A stretch of 64,000 nucleotides of DNA from CAVYHX01 sp963768415 (GTDB taxonomy: Bacteria > Pseudomonadota > Gammaproteobacteria > UBA9214), in NCBI GenBank assembly GCA_963768415.1, contig CAVYHX010000019.1:1-64000 (forward strand), given 5' to 3'. Below the pieces are notes generated by a model, which saw only the letters and a list, made by a program, of their open reading frames with translations, searched no databases and had not been told where the DNA came from. Positions 25,342 to 35,305 of this stretch are shown here, one piece after another. The position numbers were made by a program, and so were the translations under genes. How positions within the stretch are numbered: the first letter of the stretch is position 1; each line of letters opens with the position of its first letter.

Positions 25342-25929
25342 TCATGAATCCAGCAGCGACTCCAGGGTACCGGCCTTCTTGTCTGCCGGTCCGTCATCCT
25401 TTGCCTGATAGAACGTGTAGGACAATGATACGGTCCCGATCTCTGCGGGCAGATGCGGATCCACGACAAAACGCAACGGCATCTCTTTCTCTTCGTTCGG
25501 ACCCAGTGTCTGCCGGGTGAAGCAGAAACACTCGGTCTTGTTGAAATACTTGGCTGCCAGACCCGGGGCCAGGCTGGGTACAGCCTGGCCGGCGACCGCA
25601 GTCCCGGTCAGATTCCGCGCAGTATAGGTAACTTCAGTTACCTCGCCCGGATGCACCCTGACCCGCTTGACAGTCGGCTTGAAGTCCCAGGGCAGGTCAC
25701 TGTTCACGGAGGACAGGAATTCCACCGTCACCATACGGTCAGCATCAACCGTCTGGCTTAACGCTTCTTCAAGTCCAATGCGTCCGGTCTTGCCATTGAT
25801 GCCGGTAATATCGCAGAACACGTCATAAATCGGCACCAGTGCAAAACCAAATCCGAACATGGCGACCACAACCACCGCAAGCCGCCTGACGACCTGCCGG
25901 TTTGCGCTGGAGCGGTCAACGCTATCCAT
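25342..25929 (-). CDS. ctaG: Cytochrome c oxidase assembly protein CtaG/Cox11
   Basis: CtaG delivers copper to the CuB centre of subunit I. The 195-residue protein has one N-terminal membrane helix (LAVVVVAMFGFGFALVPIY) and a periplasmic domain with the copper motif FNKTECFCF (CFCF) and EKEMPLRFVVDP. The intact gene lies between the 36-residue protein gene and coxC. Confidence 0.96.
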   Translation of the reverse strand: MDSVDRSSANRQVVRRLAVVVVAMFGFGFALVPIYDVFCDITGINGKTGRIGLEEALSQTVDADRMVTVEFLSSVNSDLPWDFKPTVKRVRVHPGEVTEVTYTARNLTGTAVAGQAVPSLAPGLAAKYFNKTECFCFTRQTLGPNEEKEMPLRFVVDPHLPAEIGTVSLSYTFYQAKDDGPADKKAGTLESLLDS

Positions 25930-25932
25930 GTA

Positions 25933-26043
25933 TCAGCCACTCACCACGAAAAAGCTGGCGATATAAAACGCCAGCACGACCAGGACCAGGACCAGGACGG
26001 TAATCACCTTCCGGTTTGTGCTGTGCATCACTTGTTCCTGCAT
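25933..26043 (-). CDS. Small single-helix oxidase-associated protein (36 residues)
   Basis: An ORF of 36 residues, with the basic-polar N-terminus MQEQVMHSTNRK and a hydrophobic helix VITVLVLVLVVLAFYIASFF, lies between coxA and ctaG. Short one-helix proteins called cytochrome oxidase small assembly proteins occur in this position in other proteobacteria. The V/L run is encoded by repeated CTGGTC units. It ends 3 bases before the ctaG start codon, suggesting coupling. Confidence 0.65.
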   Translation of the reverse strand: MQEQVMHSTNRKVITVLVLVLVVLAFYIASFFVVSG

Positions 26044-26103
26044 CGTGTTCTCGCGAATAAAACAATGAACTGCGCACTGGTAACAACCCGTGCGCAGTCT
26101 TGC

Positions 26104-27682
26104 CTACTTGATTGCCGGTGCCGTCTCGAAGGTGTGATACGGCGCCGGTGACGGCACGGTCCATTCCAGGCCTTCCGCCCCTTCCCAGACCTGGGCAGTG
26201 GCCTTCTCGCCACCCCGAATGGTCTTGATCACGATATAGACGAAAAAGACCTGCGCCAGACCGAAGGCAAAGCCGCCAATGCTGGAGATCGCATTCCAGT
26301 CGGCGAACTGCAGGGAATAATCCGGGATACGCCGCGGCATGCCGGCCAGACCGATAAAGTGCTGCGGGAAGAACAACACATTCACCGAAATGGTGGACCA
26401 CCAGAAATGGATCTTGCCAAGGCGCTCATCATACATATGGCCGGTCCACTTCGGCAGCCAGTAGTAGACCGCCGCGATGATTGCAAACAGCGCACCGGTG
26501 ACCAGCACGTAATGGAAATGGGCCACGATAAAGTAGGTATCGTGATACTGCATGTCTGCCGGGGCGATACCCATCATCAAGCCGGTAAACCCGCCCAGGC
26601 TGAACAGGAATACAAATGCAACAGCCCACAACATCGGGGTCTCGAACGTCATGGAACCGCGCCACATGGTGGCCGTCCAGTTAAACACCTTCACCGCAGT
26701 AGGCACCGCGATCATGACGGTCGCGTACATGAAGTACAACTCGCCGGCGACCGGCATGCCGGTGGTGAACATGTGGTGTGCATACACGATGAAGGACAGA
26801 AAGGCGATGGAGGCCGTTGCATACACCATGGAGCTGTAGCCAAACAGTTTCTTGCGGGCAAAGGTCGGGATGATCTCCGACACCACACCGAAGGCCGGCA
26901 GGATCATGATGTACACCTCCGGATGCCCGAAGAACCAGAACACGTGCTGGAACAGCACCGGATCACCGCCGCCGGCCGCGTCGAAGAAGCTGGTGCCGAA
27001 GTTGCGGTCGGTCAGCATCATGGTGACAGCCCCGGCCAGCACCGGCATCACGGCGATCAGCAGGAAGGCGGTGATGAACCAGGTCCATACGAACAGCGGC
27101 ATCTTCATCAGCGTCATACCCGGGGCACGCATATTCAGTACCGTCGCGATGATGTTGATGGCGCCCATGATGGAGGAAAAGCCCAGCATGTGAATGGCGA
27201 AAATGAAGAAATCCGTGCTTGCCGGCGCAAAGGTCGTGGACAGTGGCGCATAGAAGGTCCAGCCGAACGCCGGGCCGCCACCTTCCATGAACAGGGTACT
27301 GAGCAGCATGGTGCCGGCAAACGGGAGAATCCAGAAACTCCAGTTGTTCATGCGCGGCAGGGCCATGTCCGGCGCGCCGATCATCAGGGGAATCTGCCAG
27401 TTGGCCAGACCCACCATGCCAGGCATGATGGCACCGAACACCATGATCAGGCCGTGCATTGTGGTCATGGTATTGAAGAAATTCGGATCGACGACCTGCA
27501 GGCCCGGGCTGGAACAGCTCGGCGCGGATCACCATGGCCATGGCGCCACCGATCAGCAACATCGTGAAGGAGAACCACAGGTACAGGGTTCCGATATCCT
27601 TGTGGTTGGTCGTCGTGACCCAGCGCATGATGCCGGTCGGGTGATGATGATGCTCGTCGTGTGTGGTTGCTGCTGTACTCAT
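26104..27682 (-). CDS. coxA: Cytochrome c oxidase subunit I, frameshifted near the N-terminus
   Basis: This is the catalytic subunit with heme a, heme a3 and CuB. Start MSTAATTHDEHHHH at 27682. After AELFQPG one extra base in a GGGCC run (about 27509) shifts the frame; the rest resumes at MTTMHGLIMVFGAIMPG. Landmarks: the CuB histidine and cross-linked tyrosine in WFFGHPEVYIMILP, the two CuB histidines in YAHHMFTTGM, and heme ligands in AHFHYVLVTGAL. The full length would be about 526 residues. The shift is probably an error because the rest is perfectly conserved. Confidence 0.95.
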
Positions 27683-27722
27683 TGACTCATACCTCCACTT
27701 ACCTGATTCCTGGATTCTGTAG

Positions 27723-28859
27723 TTAGCGTGCCGCGGCTACATCGGATGGCTGCACCATGTCACCGATGCTGTTGCCGAGAGCATTGCGCTCGTAGGTGAC
27801 CACCGCCGCGATATCGACATCGCTGAGTTGCGCACCGAATGCGGCCATGGCGGGATTGACCTTGCTGCCATTGACGACGATATCGAGATGACCGGCGACC
27901 GGGCCGGTGGTGATCTTGCTGCCGGTCAGCGCCGGGAAACCGGCGGCCGGAATGCCCTCGCCTCCGGCCTGGTGACAGGCCAGGCAGTTGGTCGTGTAGA
28001 CCGACTCGACCCCGGGCCATCAGGTCATCCTGGGTCCAGGTCTTGCCGGCCGCTGCGGCTTCCGCGGCGGCAGCGCCCTTTTGCTCGTTGACCCAGGCCT
28101 GGTAGTCCGCTTCCGTCTTGGCGACCAGCACAATGGGCATGAAGCCGTGGTCCTTGCCGCACAGCTCGGCGCACTTGCCACGGTAGGTGCCCGGCTCCTT
28201 CAGCTCGGTCCAGGCATCGTTGATGAAACCCGGGTACGGCATCCTGCTTCCAGCCCAGCGCCGGCACCCACCAGGAATGAATCACGTCGTTGGAGGTAAT
28301 CAGGAAGCGGATCTTCTTGTTGATCGGCACGACGATCGGGTTGTCGACTTCCAGCAGGTAGTTTTCGCCCTTCTCCGCGGCGCCCGTAATCTGTTCGCGC
28401 GGGGTGGTCAGTACACTGAAAAAGCTGATGTCGTCCTCGAGGTAGTCATACTTCCATTTCCACTGATAACCGGTGACCTGGATGGACATATCGGGATCAC
28501 GCGTGTCCTCGAGCGCCAGCAGGGTCGTGGTCGCCGGGACGGCCATGCCCACCAGCACCAGGAAGGGGATAGTGGTCCAGATGATCTCGACGGTGGTGCT
28601 TTCGTGGAATGTCGCCGGAACGGCCCCCTTGGATTTGCGGTGCTTGAATATGGAATAGATAAGAACAGCAAACACCCCGACGCAGATCACGACACAGATC
28701 CAGAAAATCAGCATATGCAGGTCATAGACCCGTGTTGCTGATATCGGTCACACCTGGCGTCAGGTTCAAGGGATACTCGGCAAGGGAACTGCCAGCGCCT
28801 GTCAGCAGGAACATCCCCCACAACCCGCACCAGGCACGTCTTAGCGTTTTAGCGAACAT
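27723..28859 (-). CDS. coxB: Cytochrome c oxidase subunit II with C-terminal cytochrome c domain, frameshifted
   Basis: The protein has a signal peptide (start 28859), two membrane helices, and the CuA domain with HSWWVPALGWKQDAVPG, then CAELCGKDHGFMPI (CxxxCxxxHxxM). It ends in a cytochrome c domain with heme motif NCLACH (CxxCH). A fused cytochrome c makes this a caa3-type oxidase. Three shifts break the reading frame: after ISNT (near 28731), after the WKQDAVPG block (near 28240), and after ARG (near 28017). They sit at or near GC-rich runs and are probably errors. Confidence 0.9.
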
Positions 28860-28919
28860 GCATCAATCTCCGTAAGACTATAGTTTGATTTGTAAAATTA
28901 TTGGCCGGCACTGATCTGA

Positions 28920-29410
28920 CTAGCCAACCGGCGCCAGGGACCCGTCATCCCGGCGAATCATACGATTCAGTTCCACCGCCAGTGCTGATCGCTCCGTTTC
29001 ATTCAGAAACCTGCCGATCTCGACCTGCCGGTCCTGGAAAACCAGTTTCAGCCGGCTCGGGTACCAGGCAATCGGCGCACGTTCCAGGCTGATCCGCGCC
29101 CACGGGCGCGGGACATTCCCACTGCTCGTCCGGCTCATGACGACCCTTTTCCACGCTGACGATGTCTGCCATTAATGGAGACAACCTCACGAATCTGGCT
29201 GCGGGAAAAACACAGATAAAAGGCAATGCCCAGTACAATTACTTCAAATCCTGCAAACGGCAGTACCGGCCAGAATCCGTGCAGGGCAAACGCAATACCG
29301 ACGCCCAGGCAGCAGACTGTAAGCGCCGCGTACACCCGCAGTGCCCCGCGCCATGACAGGGACTGGTTCGGACGGATCACCCAGTAGCAATCCAGTCCCG
29401 ACTGGATCAC
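28920..29410 (-). CDS. DUF2244-family membrane protein, frameshifted
   Basis: Three frames together read as one protein: VIRPNQSLSWRGALRVYAAL with two membrane helices (GFWPVLPFAGFEVIVLGIA), then VVSING, VSVEKG, PRPWARISLERAPIAWYPS and VEIGRFLNETERSALAVELN. This is the DUF2244 pattern. Shifts lie near 29165 and, in a CCC run, near 29115. It directly precedes coxB on the same strand. The start used is a GTG at 29410. Confidence 0.8.
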
Positions 29411-29621
29411 AAACCAGTTCTACCACTACACACCCTGAATCCTTGGCCCGCGATCATCCGAAAACCGAGCGCGCATGCTACTGCATGCGGCATATTGTCG
29501 CAACTGCCCGGGGGAGGTGCCGGAACGCTGCACCGCCTGCCGCGCGCGCCTCCGGCAGGCGTGGAGCGGTCCGCGCAATAATCACTTATCTATCTGATTT
29601 ATATTGGTATATTTATGAGAA

Positions 29622-30312
29622 TCAGACCGTGGTATCAAACGTCAGGCAGGCCGCCACGCTGCGTGCACCGACCTCGGGCAGGGGCGGGACACAACCCAAC
29701 AGCGGCGCCGCGATAATCGACCGCAGGGTATTGATATTCGCGTCGGGATTCGCGTCCGCACTCGCGGGCGGCTGGACAATTTGCCACCCAGCCGGCCAGC
29801 GGCACCCCGGCCGACTCCATGGCCGCCACCGTCAATAGCGCATGATTCAGGCAGCCGAGCCGGATACCCACCACCAGGATCACCCCCAGACCCAGCCCCT
29901 GCGCCAGGTCGGCGACCGTCTCGGTTGCATTCAGCGGGACCCGCCAGCCGCCCACGCCCTCCACCAGCACGCAATCCACCTGTCCAGCGATGCGTCCATA
30001 GGCTGAATTAATCACATCCAGGTCGATGCGAACGCCGGCCTGTGCGGCGGCGATATGGGGCGCAACGGGTGGCTCGAAGGCATAGGGATTGATCACCGCA
30101 TAGTCGAGTTGCAACGAGGCCTGCCGCTGCAACTGCAGCGCATCGTCATTGCGCAGACCGGCTGCCGTGGCGCTGCAGCCGGATGCCACCGGCTTCATGG
30201 CCGCAACGCGCTGCCCGCGTGCCTGCAGGGTATGCATCAGACCGAGCGTTACGATGGTCTTGCCGACCCCGGTATCCGTGCCGGTGATGAAATAGCCGCA
30301 GCAGTCAGTCAT
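29622..30312 (-). CDS. bioD: ATP-dependent dethiobiotin synthetase BioD, frameshifted at the C-terminus
   Basis: BioD carboxylates diaminopelargonate to close the ureido ring of dethiobiotin. Start MTDCCGYFITGTDTGVGKT at 30312 (P-loop GTDTGVGKT). DCVLVEGVGGWRVPL and VILVVGIRLGCLNHALLT follow. After AGWVANC the frame shifts near 29775. The other frame gives SADANPDANINTLRSII and PLLGCVPPLPEVG, the expected BioD end, stopping at 29622. It overlaps the bioC end by 8 bases and is last in bioB-F-H-C-D. Confidence 0.9.
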
Positions 30313-31180
30313 GTGCCGGCAGACTCCCGGGACGCTGCAAGCTGGCGAGCGGCACTTCGTTGTCACCCGCAAGCGGCGACCAGGCATGGCCGTATACGAC
30401 TTCATAACTTGCCGGCAGCACACCATCCACACGGTAGCGCTCGTAGGCCCCGGTCAGCTGCTGCAGCCGGCGCCTGCCCGTCATACCACGCGGACGGCCA
30501 TGCGTGACGTTGTGGGCACCAATCCGTTTCAGATCCTGCATCAGGGAGCGCACATTCCGATAAGTAACGGTGATACGCTCCGTGTCCATGACCGGCTCGG
30601 CCCACTGCGCACGCACCAGGGCATCACCGACATCATGCATGTCGATAAAGGCATTGGTATGGGTATAACCGTCCACTGCCTCCCAGCTGGCACGCAGTTC
30701 GCTGAGAGTATCGGGGCCGAAGGTGGTAAACAGCAACAGGCCGCCCGGTGCCAGCACCCGGCGCAACTCGACGAAGGCCTGCTCGAGATCGGTACACCAT
30801 TGCAACATCAGGTTGGAAAAAATGAAATCAAAACTGTCAGCGGCAAACGGCAGTGACTCACTGTCTGCGCACGTGCAGGCCGCCTTCCGGAACCAGCCAC
30901 CGCGCGCCTGCACGCGCCTGAGCATGCTGTGCGCAATATCCAGCGCGATGACATCCGCCTTGCGATAGCGTTTCAGCAGCACGTCCGTGAATACCCCGGT
31001 GCCTGCACCCAGATCGAGAATTCGCGCGGGCTGCATGCGGATCAGGTCCAGCCGCTCGATCAGCCGCGCGCCGATTTCATTCTGCAATGCCGCTGCCGCA
31101 TCATAGGTCGGCGCCGCCCGCTCAAACGCCCGCCGCGCCTGTGCCTTGTCGATCCGGTAAGCGGAATGATCGTCAGCCAT
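30305..31180 (-). CDS. bioC: Malonyl-ACP O-methyltransferase BioC
   Basis: BioC methylates malonyl-ACP so that fatty acid synthesis can build the pimeloyl moiety of biotin. The 291-residue protein has SAM motif ILDLGAGTGVFTDVL near residue 54, FDFIFSNLMLQWC and PGGLLLFTTFGPDTL, all typical of BioC. It is intact, lies between bioH and bioD, and overlaps bioD slightly. Confidence 0.95.
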   Translation of the reverse strand: MADDHSAYRIDKAQARRAFERAAPTYDAAAALQNEIGARLIERLDLIRMQPARILDLGAGTGVFTDVLLKRYRKADVIALDIAHSMLRRVQARGGWFRKAACTCADSESLPFAADSFDFIFSNLMLQWCTDLEQAFVELRRVLAPGGLLLFTTFGPDTLSELRASWEAVDGYTHTNAFIDMHDVGDALVRAQWAEPVMDTERITVTYRNVRSLMQDLKRIGAHNVTHGRPRGMTGRRRLQQLTGAYERYRVDGVLPASYEVVYGHAWSPLAGDNEVPLASLQRPGSLPAHD

Positions 31181-31972
31181 GCACTGACACCGTGGCGTGT
31201 TGATTCCACGTGCCGCAGAAACCCCCGTACGCTGTCGGCCACCAGCCGGGGACTCGCAATAAAGGGGGCATGACCCGCGCCCGGGATTTCCGCCACGGTC
31301 GCATTGCGCAGCAGCTGCGCCGCCTGCGTTCCGGCGGCGGCAGGAACCAGGGTATCACGCTCACCGTCAGCAGCAGTACCGGGCAGTCGATTGCCGCATA
31401 GGCCGCCGCAGATCGGCGGCTGCGCAGTATCTGCAGTCCGGCCTGCAAGGCCGCTGGCTGCCGGTTGCCCGTGTTCCAGCAGCCGGGAGCGCAATTCGCG
31501 CAACACGTCAGCGGCCGTCTCGCTGCCGCGCACCTGCAGCGACAGAAAACGGTTCAGCGTCCGGCTGTAGTCGTCACCAAGCTGATCGGCAAATGCGTCC
31601 AGCACCGCCGCCGGCATGGCCGCCTGCCACCCCGGCGTGCGCACAAAGCAAGGGCGTGCTCGCAATCAGCACGAGCGCCGTGACCCGTGCGGGTGCCCGC
31701 AGGGCGGCACGCGCGGCAAGCAACCCGCCCAGCGACCAGCCCAGCCATACAGCGGTAGCCGGGGCAGCGGACAACACCGCATCCGTCATGTCATCCAGGG
31801 ATGCCTGGCCCTGCCAGGCACTGCGCCCATGCCCCGGCAGGTCCATGCGCGTCACCCGATAGTGGGGTTCCAGCAGTGGCACGAGGCCATCCCAGATACC
31901 GCTGTGCAGTCCCCAGCCATGAATCAGCAGCAGGTCGGGACCTGCCCCGCTTGTTTGTGTGTAGAGTTTCAT
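31173..31972 (-). CDS. bioH: Pimeloyl-ACP methyl ester carboxylesterase BioH, frameshifted
   Basis: BioH cleaves the methyl ester of pimeloyl-ACP. The N-terminal frame reads MKLYTQTSGAGPDLLLIHGW, RMDLPGHGRSAW and the nucleophile elbow VWLGWSLGGLLA. Other frames continue with FVRTPGWQAAMP, then AIDCPVLLLT and GERDTLVP, and GAGHAPFIASP with the catalytic histidine. Shifts lie near 31640, 31430 and 31360. The exact 3' end is uncertain because the last frames run into bioC. Probably sequence errors; the biotin operon is otherwise complete. Confidence 0.85.
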
Positions 31973-32002
31973 GCAGTAAAAATAGCCTGCCGCCCCATAA
32001 GC

Positions 32003-32101
32003 CCCCTCTCCCTTCGGGAGAGGGTTGGGGAGAGGGGATAAAAAAAACAGCTTCCTTGATTTATTGTCCCTCTCCCTGGCCCTCTCCCGAAGGGAGAGGG
32101 A
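32003..32101. repeat. Palindromic CCCTCTCCC-type repeat (REP-like)
   Basis: CCCTCTCCCTTCGGGAGAGGG near 32003 is followed after about 50 bases by its complement form CCCTCTCCCGAAGGGAGAGGG. Together they form a large inverted repeat with two hairpins. This type is dispersed in many proteobacterial genomes. The last 16 codons of bioF run into it. It may also end transcription between bioF and bioH. Confidence 0.85.
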
Positions 32102-33304
32102 ATTGCCTGTTTATATTGCGGTGATTGTTATTCAACACCGCACCTTCGGTCACAGACGCCTGCTCCAGTGCAGCCAGCAAACGATCCACCTGTACCTCGG
32201 TATGGTTTGCGGAAAAAGTAATACGCAACCGGTCTGAACCGGGTGGCACGGTGGGCGCGCGAATGGCGCTGATCAGGATGCCCTGGTCGCGCAGGGATTG
32301 ACTCCAGCGCAGCGCCGCTGCGGCATCACCCGTCAGCAGGGCTTGTATGGGCGTGGGTGAATCGAGCAGCCGCAAACCCAGTTGCTGCGCTCCTGCGCGG
32401 AATCGCTCTACCAACTGTTGCAGTTGCTCGCGCCGCCAGCCTTCCTTCCGCACCAGTTTCAACGCCGCACGCGTCGCACACGCCAGCGCCGGGGGCGGCG
32501 CGGTCGTGTAAATGTAGGTGCGGGCTTCCTGTATCAGCGTTTCGATCAGATCCTCGTTGCCGGCCACGAACGCGCCAAAGGTACCGAAGGCCTTGCCCAG
32601 CGTACCCATCAGGACAGACACCTGTGCCACATCCGGACCCGCCTGCGCCAGCGTCCGCGGCCCCCGGGCCCGACCACACCCAGGCCATGGGCATCATCGA
32701 CGAGCAACCAGGCGGCATGCCGTTGCGCCACTGCTGCCAATGCAGCCAGCGGCGCAATGTCTCCATCCATGCTGAAGACAGCATCGGTGGCGACCAGCGA
32801 CTCGGCACCGCGCGCAGCCGCCATACGCCGCTCCAGGTCCTGAGTGTCATTATGTGCATAGCGGACCAGGCGCGCACCGCTCAGCCGCGCACCGTCGAGC
32901 AGGGAGGCATGATTGATGCGGTCTTCGAACACCCGGTCGCCGCGTCCGAGCAGCGCCGACAACACTCCCAGGTTGGCCATGTAACCGGTCGAGAACAACA
33001 GGGCGCGCGGCCGTTGCACGAAGTCGGCAAGCTCTTCCTCCAGCGCATGGTGTGCGCGGCTGTGCCCGGTAATCAGGTGCGCCGCACCGCTGCCGGCGCC
33101 GAATTCGTCCAGCCCCCGCTGCCAGGCCGCTACCACGGCGGGATGATTCGCCAGGCCCAGGTAGTCATTGCTGCAGAACGACAGATACGACTTGCCATCG
33201 ATGCGCACCTCAACCCCCTGCGGGCTGTCGACAATCTGCCGGCTGCGGTAGAGGTCAGCCGCCTTGCGGGACTGGAGCTGCTCTGACAGGTTTTTCATGT
33301 ACAA
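32061..33304 (-). CDS. bioF: 8-amino-7-oxononanoate synthase BioF, frameshifted
   Basis: BioF joins pimeloyl-ACP and alanine to make KAPA, using PLP. N-terminal frame: MKNLSEQLQSRKAADLYR (start at 33298 or 33304), SFCSNDYLGLANHP, GAGSGAAHLITGH and LLVDDAHGLGVVGPGGRG. The frame then shifts in a CCCCGGGCCC run near 32650 and continues as VSVLMGTLGKAFGTFGA, holding the PLP lysine (GTLGKAFG), to IRAPTVPPGSDRLRI. The last 16 residues are encoded by the downstream palindromic repeat, so the natural C-terminus may have been altered by repeat insertion. Confidence 0.92.
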
Positions 33305-33306
33305 CA

Positions 33307-33503
33307 GGGGACAGTTTTATTTATTAGAAAAATATATCTGTCCCGAATGGCGCTTACTTAAGTGGCGTTGTCTATACAAACGCCCATTTGCACGGAAGCA
33401 CACTGAAAACACGGAATATTCACGACAATTTCTATCCTTCTGTGTGCTTCCGAGGCCAGTAGCAAGATCAGGGTTTAAGTAAGTGCCATTCAAATCTGTC
33501 CCC
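33307..33503. mobile_element. Non-coding element with nested inverted repeats (MITE-like)
   Basis: The ends GGGGACAG and CTGTCCCC are inverted. Inside are a second pair (GAATGGCGCTTACTTAAG with TTAAGTAAGTGCCATTC) and a third (GGAAGCACAC with GTGTGCTTCC). The 197-bp unit has no ORF and lies between bioF and bioB. It looks like a miniature transposable element or REP-associated unit. No target duplication was confirmed. Confidence 0.6.
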
Positions 33504-33513
33504 TTTTTTCCTC

Positions 33514-34457
33514 TCAGGCCGGCTGCAGCCCCAACCGCTCGAACAGGGCATCATCATTGGCGGTATCGGGATTGCCGGTGGTCAGGAGCTGCTCGCCATA
33601 GAAGATGGAATTGGCGCCGGCAAAGAAGCACAGGGCCTGAATCTCATCGCTCATTTCAGCGCGGCCCGCCGATAGCCGCACATAGGAACGCGGCATCAGT
33701 ATGCGCGCCACGGCAATGGTGCGCACGAACTCCAGCGGTTCGATACCGGTTTGCTCCTCCAGCGGCGTGCCCGCCACTTTCACCAGCTGGTTGATGGGCA
33801 CACTGCCGGGGTGTTCCGGCAGGTTGGCCAGCTCACAGAGCATCGATACCCGGTCAGCGCGGTCCTCGCCCAGGCCGACGATCCCGCCGCAACAGACGTT
33901 GATGCCGGCCGCGCGCACATGCGCCAGGGTATCCAGCCGGTCTGCGTAGGTGCGCGTGGTGATGATCTCGCCGTAGAACTCCGGCGAGGTATCCAGATTG
34001 TGGTTGTAGTAGTCCAGCCCGGCCTGCTTGCAGCGCCTGTCGCCTGATCCGCATCCAGCATGCCCAGGGTCGCGCAGGTCTCCAGGCCCTCGGCGCGCAC
34101 CCGGCGCACCATCTCCAGCACGCGTTCGAAATTCTTGCCCTTGGGATTGCGCCAGGCCGCGCCCATGCAGAAGCGCGATGCACCGGCCTGTCTGGCGGCG
34201 CGGGCGGCGCTCAGCACTGCCTCGATTTCCAGCAGGCGCTCGGGCTCCAGACCGGTGTCGTGGTGCACGCTCTGCGGACAATAACTGCAGTCTTCCGGAC
34301 AGCCGCCGGTCTTGATGCTCAGCAGGGTACTGACCTGCACCGCGTTCGGGTCAAAATTGGCCCGGTGCGTACACTGGGCCTGATACAGCAAGTCATTGAA
34401 TGGTAATTCGAATAATGCCAGGACCTCGGCCCGGGACCAGTCGTGGCGCAGGCTCAC
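33514..34457 (-). CDS. bioB: Biotin synthase BioB, frameshifted
   Basis: BioB inserts sulfur into dethiobiotin using SAM radicals. Radical SAM motif GGCPEDCSYCPQS (CxxxCxxC) is near residue 54, with FCMGAAWRNPKGKNFERVL and ETCATLGMLDADQA after it. One shift near 34035 moves the frame; it continues with AGLDYYNHNLDTSPEFYGE, INVCCGGIVGLGE and ILMPRSYVRLSAGR, then FFAGANSIFYGEQLLTT. All expected cysteines are present. First gene of the biotin cluster, divergent from comF. Confidence 0.95.
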
Positions 34458-34579
34458 TCACGGGGGGCAGCCGCCAGGCTTGCTGATTGCTTGTTCATTG
34501 CTGTGTTCCCGGTATACTCGTGCTCGGTTCCCGGGACTATGGAGCCGCCGTCATCACCTGTCAACCGGAATGGATTCCA

Positions 34580-35294
34580 ATGGTTTACAAGTGCCTCAAC
34601 TCCTTACAATCCCTGGTCTTATCCGCCGCGCTGCCGGTTATGCGGCAGCACCGACTGCGACACCCTGAACCTGTGCCGCCCCTGCCGGGATGACCTGCCC
34701 TGGCTGGGTGACGCCTGTACCCGCTGCCAGCAGCCGCTGGCCGCCAGTGGTGCAGGTACCGGCGTCTGTGGCCGCTGCCAGCAACAACCGCCGGCCTTCG
34801 ACGCCTGCACCGCGCTGTTTCATTACCAGCCACCGGTCGATCACCTGGTCAAGCGCCTGAAGTTCTCCGGCGAACTCGCCCTCGGCACCGCTGCTGTCCG
34901 GCCTGCTGGCGGCACGCATCAGGCGGCATGACACCGCCCTGCCCGGCCTGATCGTCCCGGTACCGTTGCATCGCAGCCGCCTGCGCGCACGCGGCTTCAA
35001 TCAGGCCATGGAACTGGCGCGCTGCCTGGGCCGGATGCTGGACGCTGCCGGTCGACCCGCGACTCTGTGAACGGCCCAGACGCACCAGCCCGCAATCGTT
35101 GTTGACCAGCCCGGACCGGAAAAAAAACCTGCGCAATGCCTTTCGCGTCACCGGCCCGGTGGCCGCGGCACACATCGCCATTGTCGATGATGTGATGACC
35201 TCGGGTCATACGGCAAACGAACTCGACGCGGGTCCTGAAAACGGCCGGCGCCGTACGGGTCGAGGTCTGGGTAATCGCGCGCGCGGGAGGCTGA
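34580..35294 (+). CDS. comF: ComF-family phosphoribosyltransferase, frameshifted
   Basis: Pieces in different frames read as one ComF protein: MVYKCLNSLQSLVL (start 34580), then PPRCRLCGSTDCDTLNLC with paired cysteines of a zinc finger, CQQPLAAS and VCGRCQQQPPAF, VDHLVKRLKFSGE, IVPVPLHRSRLRARGFNQAM, and the PRPP-binding loop IVDDVMTSGHTANE. At least three shifts (near 34620, 34890 and 35045) interrupt it. ComF proteins take part in DNA uptake or recombination in competent bacteria. The gene ends 11 bases before the convergent ubiA stop. Confidence 0.85.
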
Positions 35295-35305
35295 CGGTGC
35301 GGTTG

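Noticed and set aside
26359..27567. Plus-strand frame of about 400 residues opposite coxA
   Set aside because: It is antisense to coxA, His/Gly/Arg rich and without any motif, so it is a codon-shadow frame.
32003..32101. Possible CRISPR-like or tandem repeat
   Set aside because: Only two inverted arms exist with no spacer series; it is a palindromic repeat.
32357..33286. Plus-strand frame of about 300 residues opposite bioF
   Set aside because: It lies opposite bioF, whose PLP lysine and substrate motifs are clear; no ribosome site or family resemblance.
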